Below, piece by piece: positions 5,950 through 14,804 of a stretch of 64,000 nt of DNA (positions are counted from its first letter, which is position 1; each line of letters begins with the position of its first letter). The notes beneath the pieces were generated by a model. That model did no database searches. It was not told where the DNA came from and worked only from the letters and a program-made list of their open reading frames with translations. The stretch spans positions 2,046,001 through 2,110,000 of the forward strand of contig CP069418.1 in the NCBI GenBank assembly GCA_017569305.1, in the 5' to 3' direction. A program made the translations under genes and the position numbers. The stretch comes from Clostridiales bacterium FE2011 (GTDB lineage: Bacteria > Bacillota > Clostridia > Christensenellales > Aristaeellaceae).

Positions 5950-7101
5950 ATGCAAAAAAAGAATATTCCCCTGCTTTGCGTGATTACGTTCCTGCAGGGT
6001 ATGGTGTTTTATGCTTCTGTTGCCACGCTTTACCGGGAGGCGGCGGGGCTGAGTATGCTGCAGATCGGGACGATCGAGGCGGTCAATCTGGCGCTGAGCA
6101 TGGCGCTGGAGGTGCCTTGGGGCTGGCTGGCGGACAGGATCGGCTACCGGAGGACGATGATTGCCTGCAATGTCCTGTTCCTGGTGACCAAGGTTATCTT
6201 CTGGCAGGCGGAAGGATTCGCGGGCTTCCTGGCGGAGCGGGTGCTGCTGGCGGTGGTGCTCAGCGGACTGAGCGGCGTGGATTCCTCCATGCTGTATCTT
6301 TCCGCGCCTCCGGAGAAAAACCAGAAATACGAAGGATGGTGCCAGGCGGTGGGAGAGGCCGGTGTGCTGCTTTCAGGCCTGGTTTATACGGTGTTCCTCA
6401 GCGGGCAGTACCGTGCTGCCGCGCTGTGGACCATGATTGCTTACGGCCTGGCGGCGGTGCTGACTTTCTTCCTGGCGGAGGTGAAGCCGGAGGAAGCGTG
6501 TCAGCAGAAGGGGAGCATGCTGGCCCTGGTAAAAGAACATTTCCGGGTGCCGGGCATGATCCAGCTGGTGCTGTGCTGCACGCTTGCCGGGGAGACAATG
6601 CAGTGTATGATGGTTTTCTTTAATCAGAAGCTGTATGTGCGCTGCGGCATGAGTGACCGGATGATTGGCGCGGCGTTTCTTGTGATGACGCTGGCTGGCC
6701 TGTGCGGGCCGCTCAGCCACAGGATCACAAAACGCCTGGGCCGGAAACGCATGGGCCTGGGACTTCTGCTGACGACAGCCCTTTGTGCGGGGGCACTGGC
6801 GGTGACGACCTCCGGACTTTTGTCCGTGATGCTGATTACGGTGATTTCCGCGGCGGGCGCGCTGATCAGCCCGCTGACCGGTTCTATGCAAAATGAAATG
6901 ATCAAAACACCGGACCGGGCAACGGCCATGAGCCTGAACGCCATCGTGGGCGGCAGCCTGGCGGTGCCGATGGAGCTGGGCCTGAACGGAATGGCGGATG
7001 TGAGCATCCCCGGAACGATGGTTCTGTGCGCTGTGCTCTGCGCGGTATCGGCGGTGTTGTACAGCAGAACGATGAAGCGTTCTGCTGTACGGAATACATA
7101 A
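5950..7101 (+). CDS. MFS transporter, drug-efflux-like
   Basis: The 383-residue protein has about twelve hydrophobic segments. The loop between helices 2 and 3 carries the major facilitator motif as GWLADRIGYRRTM (near residue 57), with the matching half in the second domain near HRITKRLGRKRM (about 258). The N-terminal half has EVPWGWLADR, typical of small-molecule and drug exporters of the Mef/Tet-like groups. The substrate is not determinable. ATG at 5950 is chosen because AAGGTG precedes it and the upstream in-frame codons overlap the leader hairpin. It is expressed alone from its own promoter with a leader peptide and hairpin, which hints at inducible control by a translation inhibitor. 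Confidence 0.85.
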   Translation: MQKKNIPLLCVITFLQGMVFYASVATLYREAAGLSMLQIGTIEAVNLALSMALEVPWGWLADRIGYRRTMIACNVLFLVTKVIFWQAEGFAGFLAERVLLAVVLSGLSGVDSSMLYLSAPPEKNQKYEGWCQAVGEAGVLLSGLVYTVFLSGQYRAAALWTMIAYGLAAVLTFFLAEVKPEEACQQKGSMLALVKEHFRVPGMIQLVLCCTLAGETMQCMMVFFNQKLYVRCGMSDRMIGAAFLVMTLAGLCGPLSHRITKRLGRKRMGLGLLLTTALCAGALAVTTSGLLSVMLITVISAAGALISPLTGSMQNEMIKTPDRATAMSLNAIVGGSLAVPMELGLNGMADVSIPGTMVLCAVLCAVSAVLYSRTMKRSAVRNT

Positions 7102-7116
7102 TCAGAAAATGAATTG

Positions 7117-7157
7117 GCAAAATTTTTATTCCGCGTGAATAAAAGTTTTGCTTTTTT
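7117..7157 (+). terminator. Intrinsic terminator of the MFS gene
   Basis: GCAAAATTTTTATTC (7117-7131) pairs with GAATAAAAGTTTTGC (7137-7151) over 15 bp with one mismatch, then TTTTTT. Confidence 0.85.
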
Positions 7158-7158
7158 C

Positions 7159-7167
7159 CGTCTGATA
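7159..7167 (+). promoter_or_regulatory. ECF-type -10 element upstream of sigma module 1
   Basis: CGTCTGATA begins 2 bases after the MFS terminator and about 90 bases before the sigma gene. Equivalent CGTCT elements precede the other three ECF genes in the window. The -35 position overlaps the terminator arm (GAATAA), so it is only weakly defined. Confidence 0.45.
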
Positions 7168-7255
7168 AGTGAACGGGCGAGGAAAGGCCCGGAGAAACGG
7201 ATATCCGGCGGCCCCGGGGAAGACGGATAATCCGGAAAGTGAGGAGGCGGGGCAT

Positions 7256-7753
7256 ATGCGAAAGGAGACCCAGGTACCGGGCTCCATGAGCGAAGAGGAA
7301 CTGAACCGCCTGGTGGATGCCTATTCAGGTATATTGCTGGGTTTATGCCGCCTGACGCTGGGTGATACGGCGATGGCGCAGGATATAGTACAGGAAACTT
7401 TCCTCAAGGCATGGCAAAGCGGCGGATTCCGGCGGGAGAGTGAAAAAGCCTGGCTGATCCGCGTGGCCATAAACCTGTGCCACGACTATCACCGCAGCCG
7501 GTGGTGGAAGCATATAGACCACAAGGCGGATCTGGATGAAATCCAGATCGCGGAACCGGATCCTGCGGACCGGGAAATCCTCACCATGGTGAAGGAACTC
7601 CCCTTCCGGGAACGGCAGATCGTGATCCTGTATTACTGGAACCGGATGAGAACGAATGAGATTGCGGAAACCCTGGGCATCAGCCAGGCCTCGGTCAGCC
7701 GGAGCCTGGAAAAGGCCAGGAAACTGCTGAAACTTGAACTGGAAGGAGGCTGA
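7256..7753 (+). CDS. ECF sigma factor (RNA polymerase sigma-70 family), module 1
   Basis: The 165-residue product has sigma region 2 (about 15-80, with QDIVQETFLKAW) and region 4 (about 105-160, with LPFRERQIVILYYW and NEIAETLGISQASVSRSLEKARKLL). There is no region 3, as expected for extracytoplasmic-function sigma factors. ATG 7256 is chosen over an upstream in-frame start because GAGGAGG lies just before it. It directs polymerase to a small set of promoters, probably including its own through CGTCTGATA. The next gene, 5 bp downstream, should encode the membrane anti-sigma factor. Confidence 0.93.
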   Translation: MRKETQVPGSMSEEELNRLVDAYSGILLGLCRLTLGDTAMAQDIVQETFLKAWQSGGFRRESEKAWLIRVAINLCHDYHRSRWWKHIDHKADLDEIQIAEPDPADREILTMVKELPFRERQIVILYYWNRMRTNEIAETLGISQASVSRSLEKARKLLKLELEGG

Positions 7754-7758
7754 GAGAA

Positions 7759-9675
7759 ATGAAGGAAAATGAATTATACCGCGCCCTGGACGCTTCGATC
7801 ACGGGCTGTCAGCCTTCCGATTACTGGAAGAACCGGATGGTTCGGCAAATCGTGAAAGGAGAAGAGATGAAAAAGCGGACGAAAGTGTCCTTTGGTGTTG
7901 TGATTGCCGTGGCGCTGCTGCTGATTTCCGTTGTGGGCGTCGCGGTGGGTGTGCTGGTGCATGAATACTACGCGAAAGTTGCCGAGATGGAACGGGAAGG
8001 CGTGCTGGAACGCTGGCAGCTGGAGGATAAGCTTCAGTTTATCGGCACCATGAAGGAATGCAATTTTGAGATAGATGAGGAACTGTATACCGCGGCCAGT
8101 GATGAAACCCTGGCAAAGGAGGAAAGGGAAGCCGCCGCGGACCGGATTATCAACAATACCTACGGTGAAGTGATCCGGGAGAGTCTGTATTACAACGCTC
8201 CCATGGAGGAGGACAGCCTGGGCCTGGCGCCCGATACGCTGCTGGTGTTCTATGAACGGTATCTGGCGGAGCATCCGGACTGGGATGAAAGCCGGGAAGG
8301 CATGCAGGCCTATACCGACGCGCTGGGTTATTACCTGCGGGATGAGATCGGGATTGAAACCGTGCCGGATACCCTGCCGGAGAAGCCTGTGATCAATGAG
8401 GAATATGCCGTGAAGGCCCTGAAGGACCAGATGACGGACTACTGGCGCTGGCAGTGGGACGCGGAGGCTGTGGAAGCCATGGTGCCCCAGGTGGAATGGG
8501 ATGAAACCTGCCGCATGTGGACTGTCTCCGGGGAAGTCAGCGATGAGTCCATGGAGAAGGCGACCGACCTGCGGAAAGATATGAATCCTGTCAGGGCGGG
8601 ATATACCATTGAAAAGACGGAAGGCGGATACCGCGCTTCCATGCTGGTGGACGAATACGGCCATACCCGCATTGAGGATCTGGACAAGGAAGCTTTCCGC
8701 CTGGAATACCTGAACTGGGTGGAACCGGTGCAGAAGATTGCCATGAGGCAGGCCCTGGACCTGGCTGAAGCGGAAGTGAAGACGAAGTATGGTGTGACCG
8801 ACGCGAACCTGAAGGAATGGTTCTATGACTTTATTGACATGGGAACCGGCGAGGAAGACGGGCTGCTGTACCGGATTGATTTTCATAAGCATTATGACGT
8901 TGCCGTGGAACTGCAGTACGGCGTGCTGGTCAACATGGCTACCGGCAGGGTGGAAGGATCCGTAAGCTACCTGGAGAAGGACCGGACGCTGGAATGGCAG
9001 CTGCTGGTGTTCGCCGCGGAAACGGAACAGCACAGCGGCTGGTATATCAACTGGAGCCCGGAAAAGAAACAGGAGCTGGTCAGTAAAATCCGGACCTGCG
9101 GGCTGCAGGCGGATCATGCCTATTGGTGGAAGACCAACCCGACGGAGCAGGAGACAGACGCTTTTGTGGCAGAAGTTTTCGGCGCCGAAGGCTATGCTTC
9201 CACGGTGAACACGGCAGCTATGATGCGTACCCTGCTGGGAGAAACGCAGAACCGGAGCGCAGAAAATACTATGCTTGCGGATCTGCTGATGAAGGAATAC
9301 CGGATTACATCCAATGATATGACTGCACAGCGGAAGCAGGACGGCCGGGAAATCAGCATAGCGGAAGCGGAAAAGCTGGTCCGGATGGAAGTGTGCAAGG
9401 CCTGGGAGATGCCCGGGAATGCGCTGGATGGCTGGACAGTGGTGACAAACCTGGTGCAGGAACAGACGCTGCCGGATTATCCGGGCAGGAGCCGCCCGGG
9501 TGGCCTGATCTATTACCGGGTGTTCCTGACCCGTCCGGATGAGGAACTGGGACAGGATACCTTCGGCGGACTGGACAATATGAATTTCCGGGTGGCTCTG
9601 GACGGAACGTTAATGGGCTCGGAAACCGATAAGAGCTGGCGGAATCCGAAGGAGGACAGGGAAAAATGGCAATAA
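7759..9675 (+). CDS. Putative membrane-bound anti-sigma factor with a large extracytoplasmic part
   Basis: The 638-residue protein starts with about 40 cytosolic residues, has one membrane segment (about 45-65, VVIAVALLLISVVGVAVGV) and then a long outside domain. This is the layout of anti-sigma factors whose N-terminus holds the sigma factor. The outside part has two or more repeated alpha/beta blocks around residues 330-410 that look like PepSY-type modules (KYGV..., Y.IDFH..., TGRV), but this resemblance is by eye. AAGGAGG precedes the start. It is located 5 bp after the sigma gene and overlaps the next gene by 10 bp, so the three form one operon. Confidence 0.7.
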   Translation: MKENELYRALDASITGCQPSDYWKNRMVRQIVKGEEMKKRTKVSFGVVIAVALLLISVVGVAVGVLVHEYYAKVAEMEREGVLERWQLEDKLQFIGTMKECNFEIDEELYTAASDETLAKEEREAAADRIINNTYGEVIRESLYYNAPMEEDSLGLAPDTLLVFYERYLAEHPDWDESREGMQAYTDALGYYLRDEIGIETVPDTLPEKPVINEEYAVKALKDQMTDYWRWQWDAEAVEAMVPQVEWDETCRMWTVSGEVSDESMEKATDLRKDMNPVRAGYTIEKTEGGYRASMLVDEYGHTRIEDLDKEAFRLEYLNWVEPVQKIAMRQALDLAEAEVKTKYGVTDANLKEWFYDFIDMGTGEEDGLLYRIDFHKHYDVAVELQYGVLVNMATGRVEGSVSYLEKDRTLEWQLLVFAAETEQHSGWYINWSPEKKQELVSKIRTCGLQADHAYWWKTNPTEQETDAFVAEVFGAEGYASTVNTAAMMRTLLGETQNRSAENTMLADLLMKEYRITSNDMTAQRKQDGREISIAEAEKLVRMEVCKAWEMPGNALDGWTVVTNLVQEQTLPDYPGRSRPGGLIYYRVFLTRPDEELGQDTFGGLDNMNFRVALDGTLMGSETDKSWRNPKEDREKWQ

Positions 9676-10898
9676 TGAAAGATAAAATGATGCGATTCCT
9701 GCGGCGTGCGCTGCTGCTGTGCCTGTGCATGGCGCTGTTGGCGGGATCCGCCCTGGCGAATGAAGTGGTGGATATCGGCACGGAAGGCTATGACTGCCTG
9801 TATTATGAATGTACCCTGCCGGACGGGCGGCTGCTCTTTTCCGGGGATATGGGTACTGTAGGCAACTATGCGGATTCCAGGGCGCGGCTGCTGTGTATGA
9901 ATCCGGATATGACAGTAAGCTGGGAGTATGTTGATCCGGAGGAGGGCAGCTGCAGGTTCTGGGGCGCGGCGGTGCTGGAAGACGGAACCATCGGAGCACT
10001 GCACGATAATTCCCCGTATCAGAACCCGGTGGGTAAGAAACTGAAATTCTTTACGCAGGAAGGAGAACCGACCGGAAAGGAATTTGTTTTTCCGAACGCG
10101 GAATTTATGCCTCACGGTGTAAGAACTTCAGGCTTGCGGATATGGTGCATACCGGAAGATGCAGAAGATTATGATGAATTTATTGACTGGAATGGAAATG
10201 TGATCCTCAGCTATGAAAACAGGCAGAGTCCGATGAATGTTGTTGATATTATGATCGAGGAAGAGGACGGCAGGGTATTTGGCGGACGTGAATCAGGCCT
10301 GAGACCCTGTGCCAGGATCGCGAAGGTTGATTACCAGGGAAATCTGCTCTGGGAAACGGTTCTGCCCCTCATGCTGGAAGGCGCGGAAGAAGGAATGCTT
10401 ACGGATCTGGTGAAAGCAGATGACGGCGGTTATCTGGGCCTTCTGCAGGAAACCGGTCCGCATAATCAGAACGGCTATACGGAGTTCTGCGAATATGCGG
10501 TCGTTAAGTTCAGTGCCAACGGCCGTCTGCTCTGGAAAAATTCAACGGCTTTTGACGGCAGGACGGATCTTTGGATCGGCTGTCTTACGAAATACAACGG
10601 TATGCTGGTGACTGAAATTGAGCAAAGGCGCTCCACGGATTACAGCATGAATGTTCCCCATGTTTTCCTGTGGATGGATGAGGAAGGCAATGAGCTGGGG
10701 ACTACTGAACTGGTGATGAAGAAGGAAGACCTGCCGCGGCTGGCTGATCAGAAAAATGTGAGACAAATCGGTTCATTTGATTTGATTGTAACAAAGAACG
10801 GGCTGTGGGGAGCAGGCACGTTCGAAGCGGAAAACAGGAACTATATGAAAGAGATGGACAGCATGGAAGAGGTACTTGTAAAGATTCCCGAACTGTAA
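9666..10898 (+). CDS. Secreted beta-propeller-like protein, paralogue 1
   Basis: The 410-residue protein has a signal peptide (hydrophobic about 12-30, cut near GSALA-NE). The mature part has repeated short strands with NPDMTVSWEYVD, YQGNLLWETVLP and FSANGRLLWKNS, a pattern of PQQ-like or WD-like blades. Two close paralogues, at 44077 and 45299, share these blocks and the final MxEVLVKIPEL-type ending. The function is unknown; it may sense or scaffold something at the cell surface. Start 9666 overlaps the previous gene; an alternative ATG is at 9675, directly after the upstream stop. It is the last gene of ECF module 1. Confidence 0.7.
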   Translation: MAIMKDKMMRFLRRALLLCLCMALLAGSALANEVVDIGTEGYDCLYYECTLPDGRLLFSGDMGTVGNYADSRARLLCMNPDMTVSWEYVDPEEGSCRFWGAAVLEDGTIGALHDNSPYQNPVGKKLKFFTQEGEPTGKEFVFPNAEFMPHGVRTSGLRIWCIPEDAEDYDEFIDWNGNVILSYENRQSPMNVVDIMIEEEDGRVFGGRESGLRPCARIAKVDYQGNLLWETVLPLMLEGAEEGMLTDLVKADDGGYLGLLQETGPHNQNGYTEFCEYAVVKFSANGRLLWKNSTAFDGRTDLWIGCLTKYNGMLVTEIEQRRSTDYSMNVPHVFLWMDEEGNELGTTELVMKKEDLPRLADQKNVRQIGSFDLIVTKNGLWGAGTFEAENRNYMKEMDSMEEVLVKIPEL

Positions 10899-10913
10899 TC
10901 TTCCATAAAGAAC

Positions 10914-10945
10914 AGGCGGGCTGCCATGATGGCAGTCCGCCTTTG
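10914..10945 (+). terminator. Terminator of ECF module 1
   Basis: AGGCGGGCTGCCA (10914-10926) pairs with TGGCAGTCCGCCT (10930-10942) with one G-T pair, followed by TTG. It may serve the convergent gene as well. Confidence 0.8.
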
Positions 10946-10957
10946 TTTCTGTGCCGG

Positions 10958-11863
10958 TTATTCTTTTTCTTTGGGCAGCCGGATAATCTGCCTTGTTTCC
11001 TCCGGGACAGCCACCTTTTCGGGAACATAGCTCATGTTGAAGTGCTTGCCGTCCACCCGGGGATAGCCGTCCTTCACTTTTTCGGCGGCATAGAAGACGG
11101 TGCCGCCCATCATACCGGGACGCTCGCACTTATCGTCCGTGCCGGCCACTACCTTTGCCACGGTTTCAATGGCCTCGTCCACGATGGAGGCGTCGAAGAT
11201 CTCGTGGCCGCCGTACATTTTGTCAAACTCCTTCTGGTGTTCCTTCAGGTGCAGGAGGTTCCGCAGGTAGGAGATAATCGGCAGGGAATTCGGGAACTCC
11301 AGCAGGGTGTTACCGTTGCAGGCGTCGCCGGAATAGGCGATGCGGGACTTGTGGTCGATGAATACCACTTCGCCGGCAGTGTGGCCGCCCACGTCCACCA
11401 CCTCAATGATCCGGCCGCCCAGGTCAAACATGTCCCCGTCATAAATCGGGTAGACCTTGATGGCGTTCCAGTCAACGAAGTTATCGTCGGGCTCGATCAG
11501 GTCCTTGTATTCCGGCAGGGCCGTCTTTTTGGCGATTTCCATGACCTGTTCCTTTTTGACGCCCACGCAGTCCTGGAAGGAAGCGATATCCCGGTCCGGC
11601 ATATAGCAGTGGTCGAAGTGGAAGTTGCCGCCTACATGGTCGGAATGGCTGTGGGTGTTGGCTACCCGGATGGGCTTGTCCGTCAGGGTTTCGCAGAAGG
11701 CCTTCAGGTTGCCCATGCCGAGGATGGAATCGATGAGCAGGGCATAGTCTTCGCCCTCGATCAGGTAGCAGTTGGCGTAGGAGTTCTCCACGAACGCGTT
11801 GGTGATCATCCAGCTCTTTTCGGCAATCTCCTCAGCCTTGAAATACGGGATTTTCTTATCCAT
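10958..11863 (-). CDS. MBL-fold metallo-hydrolase
   Basis: The 301-residue protein has the metallo-beta-lactamase signature THSHSDHVGG (HxHxDH, near residue 75) and a downstream GHTAGEVVFIDH block, which supplies further metal ligands. SGDACNGN gives the bridging Asp. It is a cytosolic zinc or iron hydrolase of the general glyoxalase-II-like type, substrate unknown. ATG 11863 is chosen because CGGAGGAAACC lies immediately upstream; an in-frame start 33 bases earlier has no ribosome binding site. It shares a terminator region with the convergent ECF module 1. Confidence 0.85.
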   Translation of the reverse strand: MDKKIPYFKAEEIAEKSWMITNAFVENSYANCYLIEGEDYALLIDSILGMGNLKAFCETLTDKPIRVANTHSHSDHVGGNFHFDHCYMPDRDIASFQDCVGVKKEQVMEIAKKTALPEYKDLIEPDDNFVDWNAIKVYPIYDGDMFDLGGRIIEVVDVGGHTAGEVVFIDHKSRIAYSGDACNGNTLLEFPNSLPIISYLRNLLHLKEHQKEFDKMYGGHEIFDASIVDEAIETVAKVVAGTDDKCERPGMMGGTVFYAAEKVKDGYPRVDGKHFNMSYVPEKVAVPEETRQIIRLPKEKE

Positions 11864-12087
11864 GATTTGGTTTCCTCCGAAACGCTTTTGAATCATTATA
11901 CTTTTCCGGAAAGCAAAACGGAACTCACAATCAGTGGAAAAAGTATACCATGGATTCTACCGGCAGTATTGATGTTTCTTGGGGACTTTTCCGCACAGGC
12001 AGAATGATACATACAGCTGGAAGCACCTTTAGCCTGAACGGAACCTTGTTACTGTTTTGTTGCACCTTTAGTGATAAACAATATATC

Positions 12088-12120
12088 ATTCTGCATTCTG
12101 CATTCTGAATTCTGCATTAC
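12088..12120. repeat. AATTCnn/ATTCTGC heptamer tract
   Basis: Tandem copies of a seven-base unit (ATTCTGC, ATTCTGA). This is the first of about a dozen such tracts in intergenic DNA of this window. Confidence 0.7.
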
Positions 12121-12155
12121 AACGAAGGGCGTGAGTTTTCTCACGCCCTTTCGTT
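12121..12155 (-). terminator. Stem-loop after the VanW gene
   Basis: AACGAAGGGCGTGAG pairs with CTCACGCCCTTTCGTT with a single bulged base and a TTTT loop. It lies just past the minus-strand VanW stop; the T-run on that strand is poor. Confidence 0.6.
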
Positions 12156-12157
12156 GT

Positions 12158-14104
12158 CTACACTCCTTCGTAATATACCGCTTTCTTCGCTTCATATGTA
12201 TCCGTATACAGCCATTCAGACTGCTGGTTGACGGTGTTTGTCCGGTATACGTTCACCTTGTAGCCTTCGCGGCCTTCGGAATACAGGTACAGTTCGCCGG
12301 GGTAAGTGGTGTATTCGTGCTTCTTGTCCTTCTTATACTCAGGTTCGGCGTAAAGGGTTTCAATGATCGTGGACTGCAGCTCATAATGAACGTCGCCCAT
12401 GTAGGGACCGTAGATGTCCACCCGTGTCCGCAGGCGGTTCTTTTTCTTTTCTGTCGGGTCTTTTTCCACGGTGGCGAAGATGTAGATATCCCCGTCTGTG
12501 TTGTTCTTGAACCGGAAGTCCTTGTTATGCTTGTAACCTTTCTCCATGTAGACCGTGGCGTCCAGGCCCAGCTCCGTATACCGGACCTTTTCGGAATGCG
12601 GCTTGCGTTCCACAATCTGCAGGCCGGCGCACAGGGCCGCCTGGTACAGGGTGGTGCTGGCCTGGCAGACGCCGCCGCCGTAACCTTCCACATAGTTTCC
12701 GTATGCGATTTCCTGCGCGGGATAGAAGCCCCGTTCCGCCGTCCGGTATCCCACGACGGTATTGAAACTGAAGGTTTCGCCCGGCGCAAGTTTATACCCG
12801 TTCACGAAGTCGCACAGGGCGTGGCGGATATTGTTGTTCCGGTCCTCAGTGGAGCTGGTATGTATTTTCGTGGTGGCGGAGGCCCGGAGGGAATACTTCT
12901 GTATGAGGTCCGCCTTGCGGACGGAGGGCTGTACCGGATCGGGCTTTATCTCATAGGTGCCGTTTTCCATGGTGGAAAGCTTCTCAAAGATCCACTCCCG
13001 GATGGGGGCGGTATCCAGGGTCAGCCCATTCACCTCGTCATAGAACTGGAAGGGCGCGTTGATGTTTTCCTGGTCCGGGGTCACATAGGCGTCCTGGGCC
13101 GGCCGGTCAATGGAGTTTTTGATGATGGCCAGCAGGTCGTCGATCCGCTGGGTGTTGCCGGCGGAGGGCCGGGCGGTGGAGGTGCGGTAGGGCGTCTGCT
13201 CCAGCTGGAGCATGTCGTTATAACGCTGCTCATCGGTGCCGTTGTGTCCCTGCTGCATGGCCTCGTTCAGCACACCGGTCACATCCACGGTGAAGTTCAG
13301 GTCTGACGCGGTAATATCGGCGTGATTGCTGCCGTAGGTCAGGGTGACCTTCCAGTCGGCATGCTGGGCCTGGATGCCTGATTCAACGGCGCTTTTGGCT
13401 TCCTCATAGGTCATGCCGCCCAGGTCAATGCCGTTCACATAAACCCCGGGGCAGAAACGGTTGCGGTAGGGTTCTACCTTGGCCTGGATCATATCCGCCT
13501 TCTGCTGGATGGCCGCCTGCTCGGCCGCCTGTTCCCTGGCGGTATGGATGCCGTTGGCGCCCAGGACGGCGGCAACAATAATCAGCACCGCAAGGATCGC
13601 GATGGGCAGGAATTTGACGGGCTTCTTCGGGGGCTTGGGCGGCTGGGGCCGGGCGTAGGGTACAGCGGGTCCCTGCTGTCCGGGATAATAACCCTGCGGA
13701 GCCTGCTGCTGAGGGACGTATTGATTCTGCCGCGGAGGCAGTTGCTGCTGCCGGGGCGCGTAGTATCCCTGCGGGGGTTGCTGCTGTTGCGGAGGCGCAT
13801 AGTATCCCTGGGGCGGCTGTTGCTGCTGTCCTGGGGCGGAATAACCCTGCCGGGACTGCTGCGGATATCCCTGCGGGGGCTGCGCCGGTTGAGCATGGCG
13901 GCCCTGCGGGGGTTGCTGCATCTGTTGCGCCTGGGAATTCTGCTGGGTGTAATAGGACAGCGGTTCCTGCTGCCGGGCGGGATTGTACCACTGGGATTCC
14001 TTCTGCGGGACGTTATGGACAGCGGCAGGCGGAACAAACCCCCGGCTGGGGCCGGCGGCATGCGGGTTCTGTGTTCTCCCGCGGTTCTGTTCCTGACCTT
14101 TCAT
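12158..14104 (-). CDS. VanW family protein with Pro/Gln-rich cytosolic region
   Basis: The 648-residue protein has four parts. Residues about 1-165 are a low-complexity Pro/Gln/Tyr region with repeated QQPPQGYYAP units. About 168-188 is a single membrane segment. About 210-330 is a peptidoglycan-binding-4-like domain that starts FCPGVYVNGIDLGGMTYEEA. About 430-575 is the VanW domain, with APGETFSFN and YGGGVCQASTTLY. The last part (about 580-648) is a G5-like tail. VanW proteins are cell-wall associated in Firmicutes with no proven catalytic role. The N-terminal repeat is inside the cell if the membrane segment is an anchor. GGGAGG supports the start. Confidence 0.88.
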   Translation of the reverse strand: MKGQEQNRGRTQNPHAAGPSRGFVPPAAVHNVPQKESQWYNPARQQEPLSYYTQQNSQAQQMQQPPQGRHAQPAQPPQGYPQQSRQGYSAPGQQQQPPQGYYAPPQQQQPPQGYYAPRQQQLPPRQNQYVPQQQAPQGYYPGQQGPAVPYARPQPPKPPKKPVKFLPIAILAVLIIVAAVLGANGIHTAREQAAEQAAIQQKADMIQAKVEPYRNRFCPGVYVNGIDLGGMTYEEAKSAVESGIQAQHADWKVTLTYGSNHADITASDLNFTVDVTGVLNEAMQQGHNGTDEQRYNDMLQLEQTPYRTSTARPSAGNTQRIDDLLAIIKNSIDRPAQDAYVTPDQENINAPFQFYDEVNGLTLDTAPIREWIFEKLSTMENGTYEIKPDPVQPSVRKADLIQKYSLRASATTKIHTSSTEDRNNNIRHALCDFVNGYKLAPGETFSFNTVVGYRTAERGFYPAQEIAYGNYVEGYGGGVCQASTTLYQAALCAGLQIVERKPHSEKVRYTELGLDATVYMEKGYKHNKDFRFKNNTDGDIYIFATVEKDPTEKKKNRLRTRVDIYGPYMGDVHYELQSTIIETLYAEPEYKKDKKHEYTTYPGELYLYSEGREGYKVNVYRTNTVNQQSEWLYTDTYEAKKAVYYEGV

Positions 14105-14174
14105 ACTGTTCCTCCCGGATCAATTTTTCTTTCCGTTATGATAACGAATCCGGAACCTTCCGGCTTCCTCTATT

Positions 14175-14633
14175 TTACTCCTGATTCAGTTCCAGTACCA
14201 TACACTCGTTGGAGTCCCTGAATCCAAGGGCGCGGTACAGCGGCCGTCCGGCTTCCGTAGCGTCCAGGCTGATCTCCGTAATACCCCTGTCCCGGGATTC
14301 GTCAATCAGCATGGAAACCATGGTGCGGCCGACGCCCTGCCGGCGGAAATCCGGATGGGTATAGACGTTCATCAGGTGGGCCCTCCGGCCGGAGGGATGG
14401 GAGAACGTCGGCATCATATCGATATAGCACATCGTGGCGCAGCCCGCGATACGGCCTTCCTCCAGGGCCAGGACAGTGGTCTGGTCCCCCTCCCGGAAGT
14501 ATTCCCTGCTGGCTTCCAGGAACTCCTCGCTGAAGGCATAATCCTCCGGGAGGCGGTTGACGGCCCGGAGGGTTTCCTCCCGGCTCCGGATCAGCAGTTC
14601 CATATCGTCGGCTGTGGCGTACTTGTATTGCAT
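14175..14633 (-). CDS. GNAT family N-acetyltransferase
   Basis: The 152-residue protein has the GNAT fold marks: a central strand RRAHLMNVYTHPDFRRQGVG, where RRQGVG is the acetyl-CoA pyrophosphate loop (Q/R-x-x-G-x-G/A), then a helix with MVSMLIDESRDRG and a late ALGFRDSNECMVL strand. It transfers acetyl from acetyl-CoA to an unknown amine. The ribosome binding site is weak (GAGAGAAA). It is downstream-convergent with no obvious partner; it sits 70 bp from the VanW start, on the same strand. Confidence 0.85.
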   Translation of the reverse strand: MQYKYATADDMELLIRSREETLRAVNRLPEDYAFSEEFLEASREYFREGDQTTVLALEEGRIAGCATMCYIDMMPTFSHPSGRRAHLMNVYTHPDFRRQGVGRTMVSMLIDESRDRGITEISLDATEAGRPLYRALGFRDSNECMVLELNQE

Positions 14634-14768
14634 AGGGTGTTTCTCTCTTTCGATAATACACTTTGCCGCTGCAAAGTGCGTTGTAACATTATATGTCCCG
14701 AACCCTTTGTTCGCAAGCCTGAAAAGTTTCCGGAAGAAAACCGGATCCGGATTCGTTGGATAGCAGGA

Positions 14769-14788
14769 ACGCTCCTGTAAAGGAGCGT
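14769..14788 (+). promoter_or_regulatory. Hairpin directly upstream of a ribosome binding site
   Basis: ACGCTCCT and AGGAGCGT form a perfect 8-bp stem around GTAA. It ends 4 bases before the GGAGG used by the next gene and its 3' arm contains a second AGGAG, so it may affect initiation or serve as a 5' stabiliser. Confidence 0.4.
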
Positions 14789-14804
14789 GACGGAGGACAT
14801 GACT

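Noticed and set aside
7117..7157. GAATAA as a true -35 of module 1
   Set aside because: It is part of the perfect terminator arm of the MFS gene, so its position may be chance; only the -10 is reported.
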